Shown here one piece after another: positions 1 through 9,129 of a stretch of DNA of 64,000 bases (position 1 is the first letter of the stretch; each line of letters begins with the position of its first letter). Under the pieces are notes generated by a model that ran no database searches, was not told the DNA's origin, and worked only from the letters and a program-made list of their open reading frames with translations. The translations under genes were made by a program, and so were the position numbers. The stretch is from Gammaproteobacteria bacterium (lineage in GTDB: Bacteria > Pseudomonadota > Gammaproteobacteria > UBA6429 > Thiohalophilaceae). The stretch lies in the NCBI GenBank assembly GCA_024275115.1, contig JAJRZT010000021.1, forward strand, positions 26,095-90,094, read 5' to 3'.

Positions 1-2345
1 TCTATTGACTCATTCGGGTCATAGGTCGGGCGAATATCGGCAAGATCAGACTCATCCACCGCCTCGACATATTTACATTCTTTTTGTGGGCAGGTTTTCT
101 CATGGCCGCGGCGCTTGGTAATTTTAAGCGTTAGCATTGGCCATGCACAGTCCGGGCAAGCCTGTTTAAGCGGTTCATTCCATACAGCATACTTGCACTT
201 GGGGTAATCGGCGCAGGAATAAAATATTTTTCCATTACGTGATTTACGCATTAACATATTGTGCTGGTGACACTCCGGGCATTTAACCCCCATATCTTTT
301 GGTTTTTCCAGTGGTTCAATATGCTTGCAATCCGGATAACTGCTGCAACCAATAAATTTGCCATAGCGACCCGAGCGAATGATTAAATCCGAACCACAGT
401 CCGGGCACTTACGGTCTTCAATTACTTCTGGTTCAGCGTCGGCATCTTCATTGACGTTGCGTGTATAGTCACATTCTGGATAGTTATTGCAACCAATAAA
501 GCGACCCCGCCGACCTAAGCGAATTGCCATGTCGCCACCACACTTGGGGCATTTTTCTTCGAGTGCTTCGTGAGTGACATCTTTCCTGTCGACATTTTTA
601 TCTTTATCAAGGACTAGCTCTTTAAACGGTTTCCAGAATTTTTTCATTATCGGAACCCATTCTTTCTCACCACGCGAGATGGCATCGAGGTCATCTTCCA
701 GTTTGGCGGTAAAATCATAATCAACGTACTGAGTGAAATGCTCAGTTAAAAACTTAACAACAATGCGGCCCACATCGGTTGGAATAAAACGGCGCTTATC
801 CATGATGACATATTCACGCGCCTGCAAGGTTGAAATGATCGATGCATAGGTTGAAGGCCGGCCAATACCGTGCTCCTCCAGTGACTTAACCAGCGAGGCT
901 TCTGCGTAGCGCGGAGGCGGTTCAGTAAAATGCTGCTCGGGTAACAATTTAACAAGATTAACCACATCACCCTCTTCTAACGGTGGCAGTAAGCGATCTT
1001 TATCGTCAGCGGGTTTAGCATCATCCACGCTTTCCTGATACACCGACATAAAACCGGGGTCAACCAACTGCGAACCATTGGCGCGAAATATTGCACCGGC
1101 TTTTTTCACATCCGTTTCACTGCCGGTGTGCAAGTCCATCGCAACGGTATCGAGTGTTGCATGAATCATCTGGCAGGCAACCGTCCGCTTCCAGATTAAT
1201 GCGTATAAACGGTATTGATCTTTGGTTAAATGTTTTTTAATCGCATCCGGTTCATAAAAAACAGAAGTCGGACGAACAGCCTCGTGCGCTTCCTGTGCAT
1301 TCTTTGCCTTGGTTTTATAAGTACGCGGCTCTTTTGGTAAATTATGTTCACCAAACTTTTGTAAAATAAATTTACGAATATCTTCTAACGCTTCATTCGC
1401 CAGGTTCACTGAGTCAGTACGCATATAGGTAATTAAACCAACCGTTTCACCACCAAGGTCGATACCTTCATAAAGCTGCTGTGCAATGCTCATGGTTTTC
1501 TTTGCAGTAAAGCCTAGCTTGCGCGAGCCTTCCTGTTGCAAGGTGGATGTAATAAAAGGGGAACTGGGGTTACGTTTACGTTTTTTCTTATCAACTTTAG
1601 CAACAATCAGTTTACCTTTTGCTGCTTTGTTAATAATATCCTGTGCATTATTGGCTTTTTCTTCACTGTTAATGGTGAATTGTGATATTTTTTCACCCTC
1701 TAAAAAAGTCAGCTTACCATTAAATTCCTGCTTGTCACTTTCGACTGTCGTGTCCAGCGACCAGTATTCTTTCGGCTCAAATTTTTCAATCGCCAGTTCA
1801 CGTTCAACAATTAATCGTAATGCCGGACTTTGTACCCGACCTGCCGATAAACCCCGGCGAATTTTTTTCCATAGCAGTGGCGATAAATTAAAGCCAACTA
1901 AATAATCAAGTGCACGTCGGGCAAGTTGTGCATCGATCATGTCATTTGAAAGTTCTCGCGGGTTGGCAACCGCCTCATTGACTGCGGTTTTGGTTACTTC
2001 ATTAAAAGCAATCCGACCCACGATTTTGTTTTTTAGCAGACCCTGATCTTTTAACAGTTCATATAAATGCCATGAAATGGCTTCGCCCTCGCGGTCCGGA
2101 TCTGTTGCGAGGTAAAGATTATCGGCTTTCTTTAAGGCTTTTTTTATTGCATCAACATGCTTCTGATTTTTTTCGAGGATCTGATACTTCATCGCAAAAT
2201 CATTGGCCGGATCCACCGCACCTTCTTTTGGTAATAAATCACGCACGTGACCATACGAAGCTAAAACTTCAAAGCCCTTACCAAGGTATTTTTTGATTGT
2301 TTTTGCTTTTGCGGGAGATTCTACAATGACTAAGCTTTTTGCCAT
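1..2345 (-). CDS. topA: DNA topoisomerase I (3' end cut off by window edge)
   Basis: Type IA topoisomerase that relaxes negatively supercoiled DNA. The protein opens with MAKSLVIVESPAKAKTI, the N-terminal Toprim signature. The catalytic-tyrosine stretch GLITYMRTDS is encoded near 1410-1440. Toward the C-terminus (about positions 1-560) at least four C4 zinc-ribbon units are readable, for example KCPKCGGDM...GCNNYPECDY and CPDCGSDL...GCSSYPDCKH. About 781 codons are present and the frame runs off the left edge, so the last part of the C-terminal domain is outside the window. The ATG at 2345 is chosen because it gives the family N-terminus. It is first of a leftward set with smg and dprA upstream. 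Identification is near certain. Confidence 0.97.
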   Translation of the reverse strand, partial: MAKSLVIVESPAKAKTIKKYLGKGFEVLASYGHVRDLLPKEGAVDPANDFAMKYQILEKNQKHVDAIKKALKKADNLYLATDPDREGEAISWHLYELLKDQGLLKNKIVGRIAFNEVTKTAVNEAVANPRELSNDMIDAQLARRALDYLVGFNLSPLLWKKIRRGLSAGRVQSPALRLIVERELAIEKFEPKEYWSLDTTVESDKQEFNGKLTFLEGEKISQFTINSEEKANNAQDIINKAAKGKLIVAKVDKKKRKRNPSSPFITSTLQQEGSRKLGFTAKKTMSIAQQLYEGIDLGGETVGLITYMRTDSVNLANEALEDIRKFILQKFGEHNLPKEPRTYKTKAKNAQEAHEAVRPTSVFYEPDAIKKHLTKDQYRLYALIWKRTVACQMIHATLDTVAMDLHTGSETDVKKAGAIFRANGSQLVDPGFMSVYQESVDDAKPADDKDRLLPPLEEGDVVNLVKLLPEQHFTEPPPRYAEASLVKSLEEHGIGRPSTYASIISTLQAREYVIMDKRRFIPTDVGRIVVKFLTEHFTQYVDYDFTAKLEDDLDAISRGEKEWVPIMKKFWKPFKELVLDKDKNVDRKDVTHEALEEKCPKCGGDMAIRLGRRGRFIGCNNYPECDYTRNVNEDADAEPEVIEDRKCPDCGSDLIIRSGRYGKFIGCSSYPDCKHIEPLEKPKDMGVKCPECHQHNMLMRKSRNGKIFYSCADYPKCKYAVWNEPLKQACPDCAWPMLTLKITKRRGHEKTCPQKECKYVEAVDESDLADIRPTYDPNESI

Positions 2346-2438
2346 TCGTTTTTTAACTCACTGTGGTTAAACAGACCTGTTCTTTTTTATATTAATTACT
2401 ATGGTTTTTAATCTATTTGATTTTTAACGGTATAGAAA

Positions 2439-2918
2439 TTAATGCAGTTGCCCAGTGGCTTCTTCAAAAACCAGCTCTTCCATCCAGCTGATCGAGCCAT
2501 CAAAACCTGGCTGATTAAATAACACCATTAACACAACCCATTTTAATTGCTCAATATCCGTTTCGTCTGTATCGAGCGCCATAATGCGATCAATGACCAT
2601 TTCACGTGTCATATGATCAAGGACACCCGTCTGTTCCAGAAACATTAAAAAACCACGACTATTGGTGTCCAGCTTATCGCATTCTTCGCGGGTATAAATT
2701 CGAGTCGACTGCTCTGGATTAAGCGAAGGATAATGTCCTTCACCCTGATAATCGGTTAAGCCTTCCAGCCAGTCAAATGCCTGCTCTATCTGGCCAAGTT
2801 GAAAACCGGCTTCCTGAAGCTCATTGCGCAGGGAGTCTTCGTCAACATCAAAGTCCACATCATCATTCATATAATTGTCAAACAAATACATTAAAACATC
2901 GAATATATTTTGCTTCAT
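2439..2918 (-). CDS. smg: Smg protein (DUF494)
   Basis: A 159-residue acidic protein of the Smg/DUF494 family, opening MKQNIFDVLMYLFDNYM and carrying the family's aspartate-rich segment around residues 17-28. Its biochemical role is not established; it is recognised by sequence and by its conserved place between dprA and topA. The start is preceded on the minus strand by AAAGGGGCGAG at good Shine-Dalgarno spacing. The length fits the family. It probably shares a transcript with dprA upstream, whose stop is 54 bases away. Confidence 0.93.
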   Translation of the reverse strand: MKQNIFDVLMYLFDNYMNDDVDFDVDEDSLRNELQEAGFQLGQIEQAFDWLEGLTDYQGEGHYPSLNPEQSTRIYTREECDKLDTNSRGFLMFLEQTGVLDHMTREMVIDRIMALDTDETDIEQLKWVVLMVLFNQPGFDGSISWMEELVFEEATGQLH

Positions 2919-2972
2919 TCTCGCCCCTTTGTTCAGATGCGCTTTACTTTAAATACCCAGCTCAAATTCCAG

Positions 2973-4127
2973 CTAAATCTGGTGAGCTCCAGACGGCTCG
3001 GACAGCTTGCAATAATGACCACCGTGCGTTGACACAATGTAGCCTTGCAATTCCAGTACCAATAGCATGGAGCAAACAGCGTCTGCCGTCAATCCACTTC
3101 GTTCCACAACGGTATCCACCGCGGTCGGCTCAAATCCCACATGGGTGAGGACCGCTTGGTAATCCGCATCCAACTCAGCCTGGACTTTTTCATCCTCAGC
3201 CTTATTTCCAGTGCGCTCACTCATTAGTTGGGGGCGGTACGGCAGTATTTCAATCAATTCTTCATAGATATGTTCAGCTGTTTCAACCAGCTTGGCACCC
3301 TGCCGAATCAACGAATGGCAACCACGCGCAAGCGGGTTGTGAATCGAACCAGGCAACGCAAACACCTCCCGACCCTGCTCAAGTGCTTGTTTTGCCGTGA
3401 TTAATGAGCCACTACGCAATGCGGCCTCAACCACAAAAACACCCCGGCTCATACCACTAATAATCCGATTACGCCGCGGAAAATTGCCGGGAACCGGCGC
3501 GGTGCCCAAAGGAAATTCACTGACAATAGCGCCTTTTTGCGCAATCTGATGTGCTAACTCCCGGTTTCGAGCCGGATAAACCCGGTCAATCCCGGTCCCA
3601 ATTACCGCTATCGTCCGCCCATTTTGAGCCGCTAATGCCCCCTGATGACAGGCCGTATCAATCCCCAGAGCCAGGCCACTGGTCAGGGTCCAGCCAACTT
3701 CGGCCAGATTTTTAGCAAAATCCTCGGCGGTTTGCAGCCCCATAGGGGTTGGAGTACGGCTGCCCACCATCGCGATTTGTTCGCTCAGAAGTAAGCTTTT
3801 GTCGCCCAAAAGAAATAATAAAGGTGGTGGATCGGCTATTTCTTTCAATAACGTGGGGTAAGCCTCATCGGCCAACGTTAATACGCTCGCCTGATTGGCC
3901 TCAAGCCATGCACAATCTTTTTCAACCTGTTGCCAGTCCGGTGCCAACAGGTACTCAACACTCTTTTTCTTTAACCCACACGCGGTTAATTTTGTATGGC
4001 TTGCTTCGAGTATTTTTTTGGGATGCTCAAAAACAGAAAGCAGTTTGAGAAGAGTCGTTGCCCCGATACCCGGTGCGCGATGAACCGCTAACCAGCTAGC
4101 CAGTTCTGTTTGAAGATGTTCTGCCAT
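2973..4127 (-). CDS. dprA: DNA processing protein DprA/Smf
   Basis: Single-stranded-DNA-binding protein that loads RecA onto incoming DNA during natural transformation. The Rossmann-like core shows the signature GSRTPTPMGLQTAEDFA and then TSGLALGIDTACHQGAL, FPRRNRIISGMSRGVFVVEA and a C-terminal winged-helix-like region (about residues 310-380). The frame stays open to a TTG at 4139, but the ATG at 4127 is preferred: it has TTGAGGA seven bases upstream, giving 384 residues starting MAEHLQTELASWL. It lies between the LysM lipoprotein and smg in the usual gammaproteobacterial order. Presence of dprA alone does not show that the organism is competent. Confidence 0.95.
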   Translation of the reverse strand: MAEHLQTELASWLAVHRAPGIGATTLLKLLSVFEHPKKILEASHTKLTACGLKKKSVEYLLAPDWQQVEKDCAWLEANQASVLTLADEAYPTLLKEIADPPPLLFLLGDKSLLLSEQIAMVGSRTPTPMGLQTAEDFAKNLAEVGWTLTSGLALGIDTACHQGALAAQNGRTIAVIGTGIDRVYPARNRELAHQIAQKGAIVSEFPLGTAPVPGNFPRRNRIISGMSRGVFVVEAALRSGSLITAKQALEQGREVFALPGSIHNPLARGCHSLIRQGAKLVETAEHIYEELIEILPYRPQLMSERTGNKAEDEKVQAELDADYQAVLTHVGFEPTAVDTVVERSGLTADAVCSMLLVLELQGYIVSTHGGHYCKLSEPSGAHQI

Positions 4128-4184
4128 GATATTCCTCAAGACACATCCTTGTACCTATATTAAAAATGCACCAAGTAAAAAGTA

Positions 4185-5363
4185 CTACTCAGGATTTTGT
4201 ACCACATCCAGCACATGCAATACACGTGTGGCTTCCAGTACCAGTGCATAACTGACTTTATCAAAGACACGGAAAACCATTAAGATACCGGCTTTTTCAT
4301 CGGGTAACTTAACCTTCTCATTCACTTTTCGGTCCCGTACAACAACGCCGCCCTGATAAATATCAAGCACATCGCCTTCTTCCATCCCTTCACGGCGACC
4401 TAAGGATAACGCCACCACATTGTGCTGGCCAATATCGTTTACACCATTAAGAACCGAGATAATGTAGCCTTTCACCTTTTGATTAGGGGCTTTCGGTAAG
4501 AAATTAATCGTTTTTCGTTCTCTGTTCAGTGGCAATAAATAATCACCGTCCAGTATCTCAATAAATGCGCGGTTAATTCTTAAAGTAGAAGGTTTACCCA
4601 CTTTAATTAAATTACTCTCACCTAAATTAAGAGCTTCATAACCCAGTATTTCATTGGTTATCGGGTGCCGGTAAGTGGCGCCCGGACGCACAATCTGGAA
4701 ACTGGTTGTTTGAGGATTTTCCAACCGCCGTACATAAATTTTATGGCCTGGCCCAGAAATAAGGTGCTGCTCAAAGGAAGAAACAATATAAGGCGCAAAC
4801 TCTAATTCTTTCTCTCCAATAATACGGTGGGCATATAAAAAGGCATCAATGGCCGAACGGGGAATCGTGGTAATAGCTTGCTCCAGCGGTTCGGCATGCA
4901 CCCTGGGGGATAATTTAATGGTGTCAATGCCCTTAGGTGGAGGCAAAACACCACCGGCACCTTCTAAGGTTAAGAAAGGCTGGCCATCAACATAATGTAA
5001 CAACACAACATCACCCGGGTAGATTAAATGCGGATTGCGAATTTTTGGATTAATATTCCAGACTTCTGGCCATAACCACGGGCTTTTTAAGAACTTGGCT
5101 GCAATGTCCCATAAGGTGTCACCTTTTTTCACCACATAGCGATCCGGGTAATCACGCTTGATAGCGGTAACCTGTGTTTCTGCCTCCACTTGCATTGGCA
5201 TGGTGGTCACTTCATCTTCAACAGGAGCAGCCTGGACAACATGCTCAACAGGCTCAGGCTTTGGTTCGGCTTTTTGTGTTGAACTGCAACCTGTCAGACC
5301 CCATATTCCTAATAGCAATAAAATTCCTGAAAGAGATACTCGGCATGCTTTGTTCTGTATCAT
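4185..5363 (-). CDS. LysM-domain lipoprotein
   Basis: A 392-residue exported protein. The N-terminus is a lipoprotein signal with lipobox LTGC (Cys about residue 26), followed by a proline/glutamate-rich linker (about 30-65). A LysM domain follows at about 74-125 (YVVKKGDTLWDIAAKFL ... NPHLIYPGDVVLL), and LysM binds peptidoglycan glycan strands. The remaining 270 residues have no motif I can name but contain repeated beta-rich segments. Proteins of this architecture sit between dprA and def, divergent from def, in many Gammaproteobacteria; their exact role is not established. The 235-base gap to def carries both upstream regions. Confidence 0.88.
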   Translation of the reverse strand: MIQNKACRVSLSGILLLLGIWGLTGCSSTQKAEPKPEPVEHVVQAAPVEDEVTTMPMQVEAETQVTAIKRDYPDRYVVKKGDTLWDIAAKFLKSPWLWPEVWNINPKIRNPHLIYPGDVVLLHYVDGQPFLTLEGAGGVLPPPKGIDTIKLSPRVHAEPLEQAITTIPRSAIDAFLYAHRIIGEKELEFAPYIVSSFEQHLISGPGHKIYVRRLENPQTTSFQIVRPGATYRHPITNEILGYEALNLGESNLIKVGKPSTLRINRAFIEILDGDYLLPLNRERKTINFLPKAPNQKVKGYIISVLNGVNDIGQHNVVALSLGRREGMEEGDVLDIYQGGVVVRDRKVNEKVKLPDEKAGILMVFRVFDKVSYALVLEATRVLHVLDVVQNPE

Positions 5364-5598
5364 ATAATTAACCTTAATATAGGGCTGTTGACACTTTTAA
5401 CTAACTGGCTAGTTACTTTAATAAAACCATATGGAATGCACCTTAATTTAAAAAATGGGGTGTTTCCAGACATTTTATAATTTAAGTTATGTACTCAAAT
5501 AATGGAATAATTTACCGTTTTAATACCAGTTATTCTAGTAGTATCATAATGTTAGCAGATCTTTTTACAAATGTACTATAAATTTGGCACGAAATGGT

Positions 5599-6096
5599 AT
5601 GGCATTACTCAATATTTTAAATTTCCCTGATCCTCGTCTTCGCACAAAAGCAAAGCAAGTTACTGATTTTAATAAAAAAATCTGCGAGCTCACTGATAAT
5701 ATGTTTTTAACCATGTACGCCGCTCCCGGCATCGGTTTAGCCGCCACCCAGGTGAATGTGCATCAGCGTATTATTACCATAGACATCTCTGAGGAAAAAA
5801 ACCAACCACTGGTTGTCATAAACCCCACAATTCTTGAAAAAGAGGGTGAACAGGCCACCGATGAAGGTTGTCTGTCCTTACCGGGTATTTACGAGCCGGT
5901 AAAACGTTATGATAAAATTCGCCTCAAAGCACAGGACAAACACGGCAAATTTTACGAACTGGATACAGAGGGTTTATTATCGGTTTGCATTCAGCATGAA
6001 ATGGATCACCTTGAAGGTAAATTATTTGTCGACTACCTGTCTGAAATGAAACGTAACCGCATCCGCAAAAAATTGGCCAAAGCGTTAAAAGCCTAA
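5599..6096 (+). CDS. def: Peptide deformylase
   Basis: Metallo-hydrolase that removes the formyl group from the N-terminal methionine of nascent proteins. All three signature motifs are present: [17 protein letters not shown] (Cys metal ligand) and HEMDHLEG (the HExxH variant giving the two His ligands and catalytic Glu). The frame opens at a TTG (5584), but the ATG at 5599 gives the typical N-terminus [15 protein letters not shown] and a normal length of 165 residues. fmt follows 38 bases later; the two enzymes act in opposite directions on formyl-methionine and are normally co-transcribed. Confidence 0.97.
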   Translation: MALLNILNFPDPRLRTKAKQVTDFNKKICELTDNMFLTMYAAPGIGLAATQVNVHQRIITIDISEEKNQPLVVINPTILEKEGEQATDEGCLSLPGIYEPVKRYDKIRLKAQDKHGKFYELDTEGLLSVCIQHEMDHLEGKLFVDYLSEMKRNRIRKKLAKALKA

Positions 6097-6134
6097 AACT
6101 AAATTTATCGGACAATAATTTAAAACGAGACTGT

Positions 6135-7100
6135 ATGTCCTTAACTCCTCCTTTACGTATTATTTTTGCTGGCACACCCGAGTTTGCAGCCACAGCGCTT
6201 GATGCGCTGATTAAAAATAATGTTGATATTATCGCTGCGTATACTCAACCAGACCGCCCAGCAGGCCGAGGCCGACAATTAAAAGCCAGCCCTGTTAAAG
6301 AGCTTGCAGTTGAACATGCTATTCCTGTTTATCAACCCAGCAATTTTAAACAGCCAGAAGACATCGACAACTTAAAAACGCTCAATGCCGACTTAATGAT
6401 TGTGGCTGCTTATGGTTTAATTTTACCTGTCGATGTTTTAACTGCACCTAAACTAGGCTGTATAAATATCCATGCCTCATTATTACCAAGGTGGCGCGGT
6501 GCCGCACCGATTCAACGCGCCATTATTGCAGGTGATAACCAAACCGGCATTACTATTATGCAAATGGATAAAGGCCTGGATACCGGCGATATGTTGCTCG
6601 CTAAAAGCTGCGACATTTCAACCAACGACAGCGGTAGCAGCTTGCACGACAAACTGGCCAAACTCGGTGCAGCCACTATCATTGAAGCCCTTGCCTTACT
6701 ACAAAAAAATAACCTCCAGGCCGTTAAGCAGGATGAAGCACAAGCCTGTTATGCACACAAACTCAGTAAAGAAGAAGCGTTGATCGACTGGCAACAATCG
6801 GCTGAGCAAATTGCCCGACAGGTACGTGCCTTTAATAGCTGGCCTGTTGCGCAAACCCACTTTAATAACAAAACGATTCGGATCTGGCAGGCAACGGCAA
6901 AGAGAAGTTCCGATGTTGATACAACATCCGTTAACATTGGTAAAATCAGTGCGGTCAACAAAGAAGGCATTCAGGTTCTCTGCCAGCAAGGCGTATTAAA
7001 TATAACCGAATTGCAATTAGCTGGGGCCAAACGCATGACCGTTAAAGACTTGCTAAACGGCAAGCCCGACTTTTTTCAAATCGGCCAGTGTTTTAACTAA
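6135..7100 (+). CDS. fmt: Methionyl-tRNA formyltransferase
   Basis: Transfers a formyl group from 10-formyl-tetrahydrofolate to initiator Met-tRNA. The 321-residue protein starts LRIIFAGTPEFAATALDAL after a short leader and carries the family signature HASLLPRWRGAAPIQRAI (active-site Asn-His-Asp region) and the MDKGLDTGDML motif, followed by the OB-fold-like C-terminal tRNA-binding domain from about residue 205. Length and order (def-fmt-rsmB) are typical. It is separated from rsmB by 24 bases. Confidence 0.97.
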   Translation: MSLTPPLRIIFAGTPEFAATALDALIKNNVDIIAAYTQPDRPAGRGRQLKASPVKELAVEHAIPVYQPSNFKQPEDIDNLKTLNADLMIVAAYGLILPVDVLTAPKLGCINIHASLLPRWRGAAPIQRAIIAGDNQTGITIMQMDKGLDTGDMLLAKSCDISTNDSGSSLHDKLAKLGAATIIEALALLQKNNLQAVKQDEAQACYAHKLSKEEALIDWQQSAEQIARQVRAFNSWPVAQTHFNNKTIRIWQATAKRSSDVDTTSVNIGKISAVNKEGIQVLCQQGVLNITELQLAGAKRMTVKDLLNGKPDFFQIGQCFN

Positions 7101-7124
7101 CCGGCTTGTCTTATTTTTAAAACC

Positions 7125-8507
7125 ATGCAAAAACAAAATACCAAAAAACTTTCAACTATCGCAGCAACGGCAAGCATCATTAACAGCGTTATAAAAAATA
7201 AAAAATCCTTGCCTGATTGTATTGCTGAACACCAGCAAAAAATAAACCCAGAAGACACACCCAAAATTCAGGCCTATTGCTATAACATTTTACGCCGTTA
7301 TGAATTTTATCAGTTTATCGTTAACGCACTATTAGATAAGCCGCTTAAAAATAAAGACCAGGATATTTATCACTTAATATTAAGTAGCGTGATGTTGCTT
7401 AACGAAGGCAACCTGCCTGCTCATGCTGCCATTAACGAAACCGTCAAAGTCACTCACAAAGGCAAAAAAGCCTGGGCTAAAAATTTAGTCAATGCCTTAT
7501 TGCGGCGCTACCAACGAGACCAGTCTGACTTACATCATGCGGCAAATGATTGTTTAGTTAGCCGCTATTGCTGCCCGCAATGGCTGTTAAAAAAGATTCA
7601 GCTTGCCTATCCAGAAAAAAAGAAGGGTACATTACAGTGGCAAACCATTTTAAAAGCCAACTTACTACACCCGCCGATGACCTTACGGGTCAATCAATTA
7701 ATCAACAGCCGTGAAGATTATCTGGCATTACTCAGCGAAAAAAATATTGCCGCACAACCTTGCCCACTCACAAAACACGGCATATTGTTACAACAGGCAG
7801 TTAATGTTGAAAAGCTGCCACTGTTTACAAAAGGCGCGGCAAGCGTTCAGGACAGCGCGGCACAGTATTGTGCTGAGCTATTAAACCCGCAAGCCAGTGA
7901 AAACATACTTGATGCCTGCGCGGCACCCGGCGGCAAAACACTGCATCTGTTTGAATCCTGTCCCGAGCTTGGGCAATTAACGGCTATCGATATATCAGCA
8001 AAACGGCTTGAAAAAGTGCAGCAAAATATAATGCGTATCGCCCCCAGCCAGAAAGACAAATTTACCCTGATTACAGCAAATGCCAGTGACACTAAAAGCT
8101 GGTGGAACGGAAAACAGTTTGACCGCATTTTGCTCGATGCCCCTTGCAGTGCCACAGGTGTTATTCGCCGTCACCCGGATATTAAACGGCTGCGTAAAGC
8201 ATCAGATATCAATGCACTGCTGATTACCCAGCAACAACTGCTTAGCCAATTATGGCCAACACTTAAACAAGGTGGCCTGTTACTGTATGCAACCTGCTCC
8301 ATTCTGCCAGAAGAAAATGCACTGCAAATAAAAGCCTTTTTAAGTTCACATAACGATGCACAGAGTGTTAATTTTGACGTATCATGGGGGCAACCATGTG
8401 AATATGGGCAGCAATTATTACCCACTCAAAGTAGTAACGACCAGACTGATAAAACAAACAAGGGAAATAGTGATGGCTTTTACTATTGCTTACTCCAGAA
8501 AAAATAA
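7125..8507 (+). CDS. rsmB: 16S rRNA (cytosine-967-C5)-methyltransferase
   Basis: SAM-dependent RNA methyltransferase of the NOL1/NOP2/Sun family, 460 residues. The N-terminal NusB-like RNA-binding domain covers about residues 10-150. The catalytic domain has the SAM loop DACAAPGGKTLHL, the motif DAPCSATGVIRRHPDI (one catalytic Cys) and YATCSILPEEN (the nucleophilic Cys). Third gene of the def-fmt-rsmB block; its 3' end overlaps the next gene by 35 bases, suggesting translational coupling. Confidence 0.95.
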   Translation: MQKQNTKKLSTIAATASIINSVIKNKKSLPDCIAEHQQKINPEDTPKIQAYCYNILRRYEFYQFIVNALLDKPLKNKDQDIYHLILSSVMLLNEGNLPAHAAINETVKVTHKGKKAWAKNLVNALLRRYQRDQSDLHHAANDCLVSRYCCPQWLLKKIQLAYPEKKKGTLQWQTILKANLLHPPMTLRVNQLINSREDYLALLSEKNIAAQPCPLTKHGILLQQAVNVEKLPLFTKGAASVQDSAAQYCAELLNPQASENILDACAAPGGKTLHLFESCPELGQLTAIDISAKRLEKVQQNIMRIAPSQKDKFTLITANASDTKSWWNGKQFDRILLDAPCSATGVIRRHPDIKRLRKASDINALLITQQQLLSQLWPTLKQGGLLLYATCSILPEENALQIKAFLSSHNDAQSVNFDVSWGQPCEYGQQLLPTQSSNDQTDKTNKGNSDGFYYCLLQKK

Positions 8508-9129
8508 CCCCGCATATCAGGCATCCAGTTTTAGAACAATGCTTCGCTTCTTTATGATGGTTATTTTCTTTTCCCTTGGCAGCGCAAACACACTTTTTGC
8601 CGAAAACAAACAACCCAGAACAACCGATGCTGTCAACACACCCGGCTTCAGTATTCAGAGCCTTGAAACATTGATGCAGGATCGTGTTTACCTGCTTAAT
8701 GCACATTTTCATTACTACTTTTCAAACGAAGCCATTGAAGCACTTGAACACGGCGTACCCTTACTTATTTTAGTAAATATAGAAATTCGTTCGCCACGCT
8801 GGTGGTGGAAAGACACAACCGTTGCCGAGCTGGAACAGGGTTACTTACTGCTTTATCATGCGCTGTCTGAAAGCTATGTTGTGCATAACCTGAATAGCGG
8901 CACACAAAATAATTTTATTCGTCTTAATCAGGCACTCACTTTTTTAAGCAGCATTAACAAACTTCCAATACTGGATGCCAATTTACTCGACCCGGGGAAA
9001 GAATACTATCTACGCGTGCGCACACATCTTGATATTGAATCATTGCCCGCACCCATGCGTCCACTTGCCTATATATCCAGTGACTGGCAACTATCAAGCG
9101 ACTGGTACGAATGGCCGCTACAAAAATGA
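8473..9129 (+). CDS. DUF4390 family exported protein
   Basis: A 218-residue protein with an N-terminal hydrophobic signal segment (LRFFMMVIFFSLGSANTLFA, about residues 23-42) followed by a beta-rich soluble region including RSPRWWWKDT. It is placed in the DUF4390 family from sequence character and from its location between rsmB and ntrY, where this family occurs in beta- and gammaproteobacteria. No function is established. The frame is open from 8356, inside rsmB; the ATG at 8473, preceded by AGGGA, is the more credible start. The stop overlaps the next start as ATGA, implying coupled translation with the sensor kinase, so it may act with that two-component system. Confidence 0.8.
   Translation: MAFTIAYSRKNNPAYQASSFRTMLRFFMMVIFFSLGSANTLFAENKQPRTTDAVNTPGFSIQSLETLMQDRVYLLNAHFHYYFSNEAIEALEHGVPLLILVNIEIRSPRWWWKDTTVAELEQGYLLLYHALSESYVVHNLNSGTQNNFIRLNQALTFLSSINKLPILDANLLDPGKEYYLRVRTHLDIESLPAPMRPLAYISSDWQLSSDWYEWPLQK

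Noticed and set aside
4128..4139. N-terminal extension of DprA from a TTG
   Set aside because: The ATG at 4127 has a well-placed TTGAGGA and gives a typical length; the extra four residues have no support.
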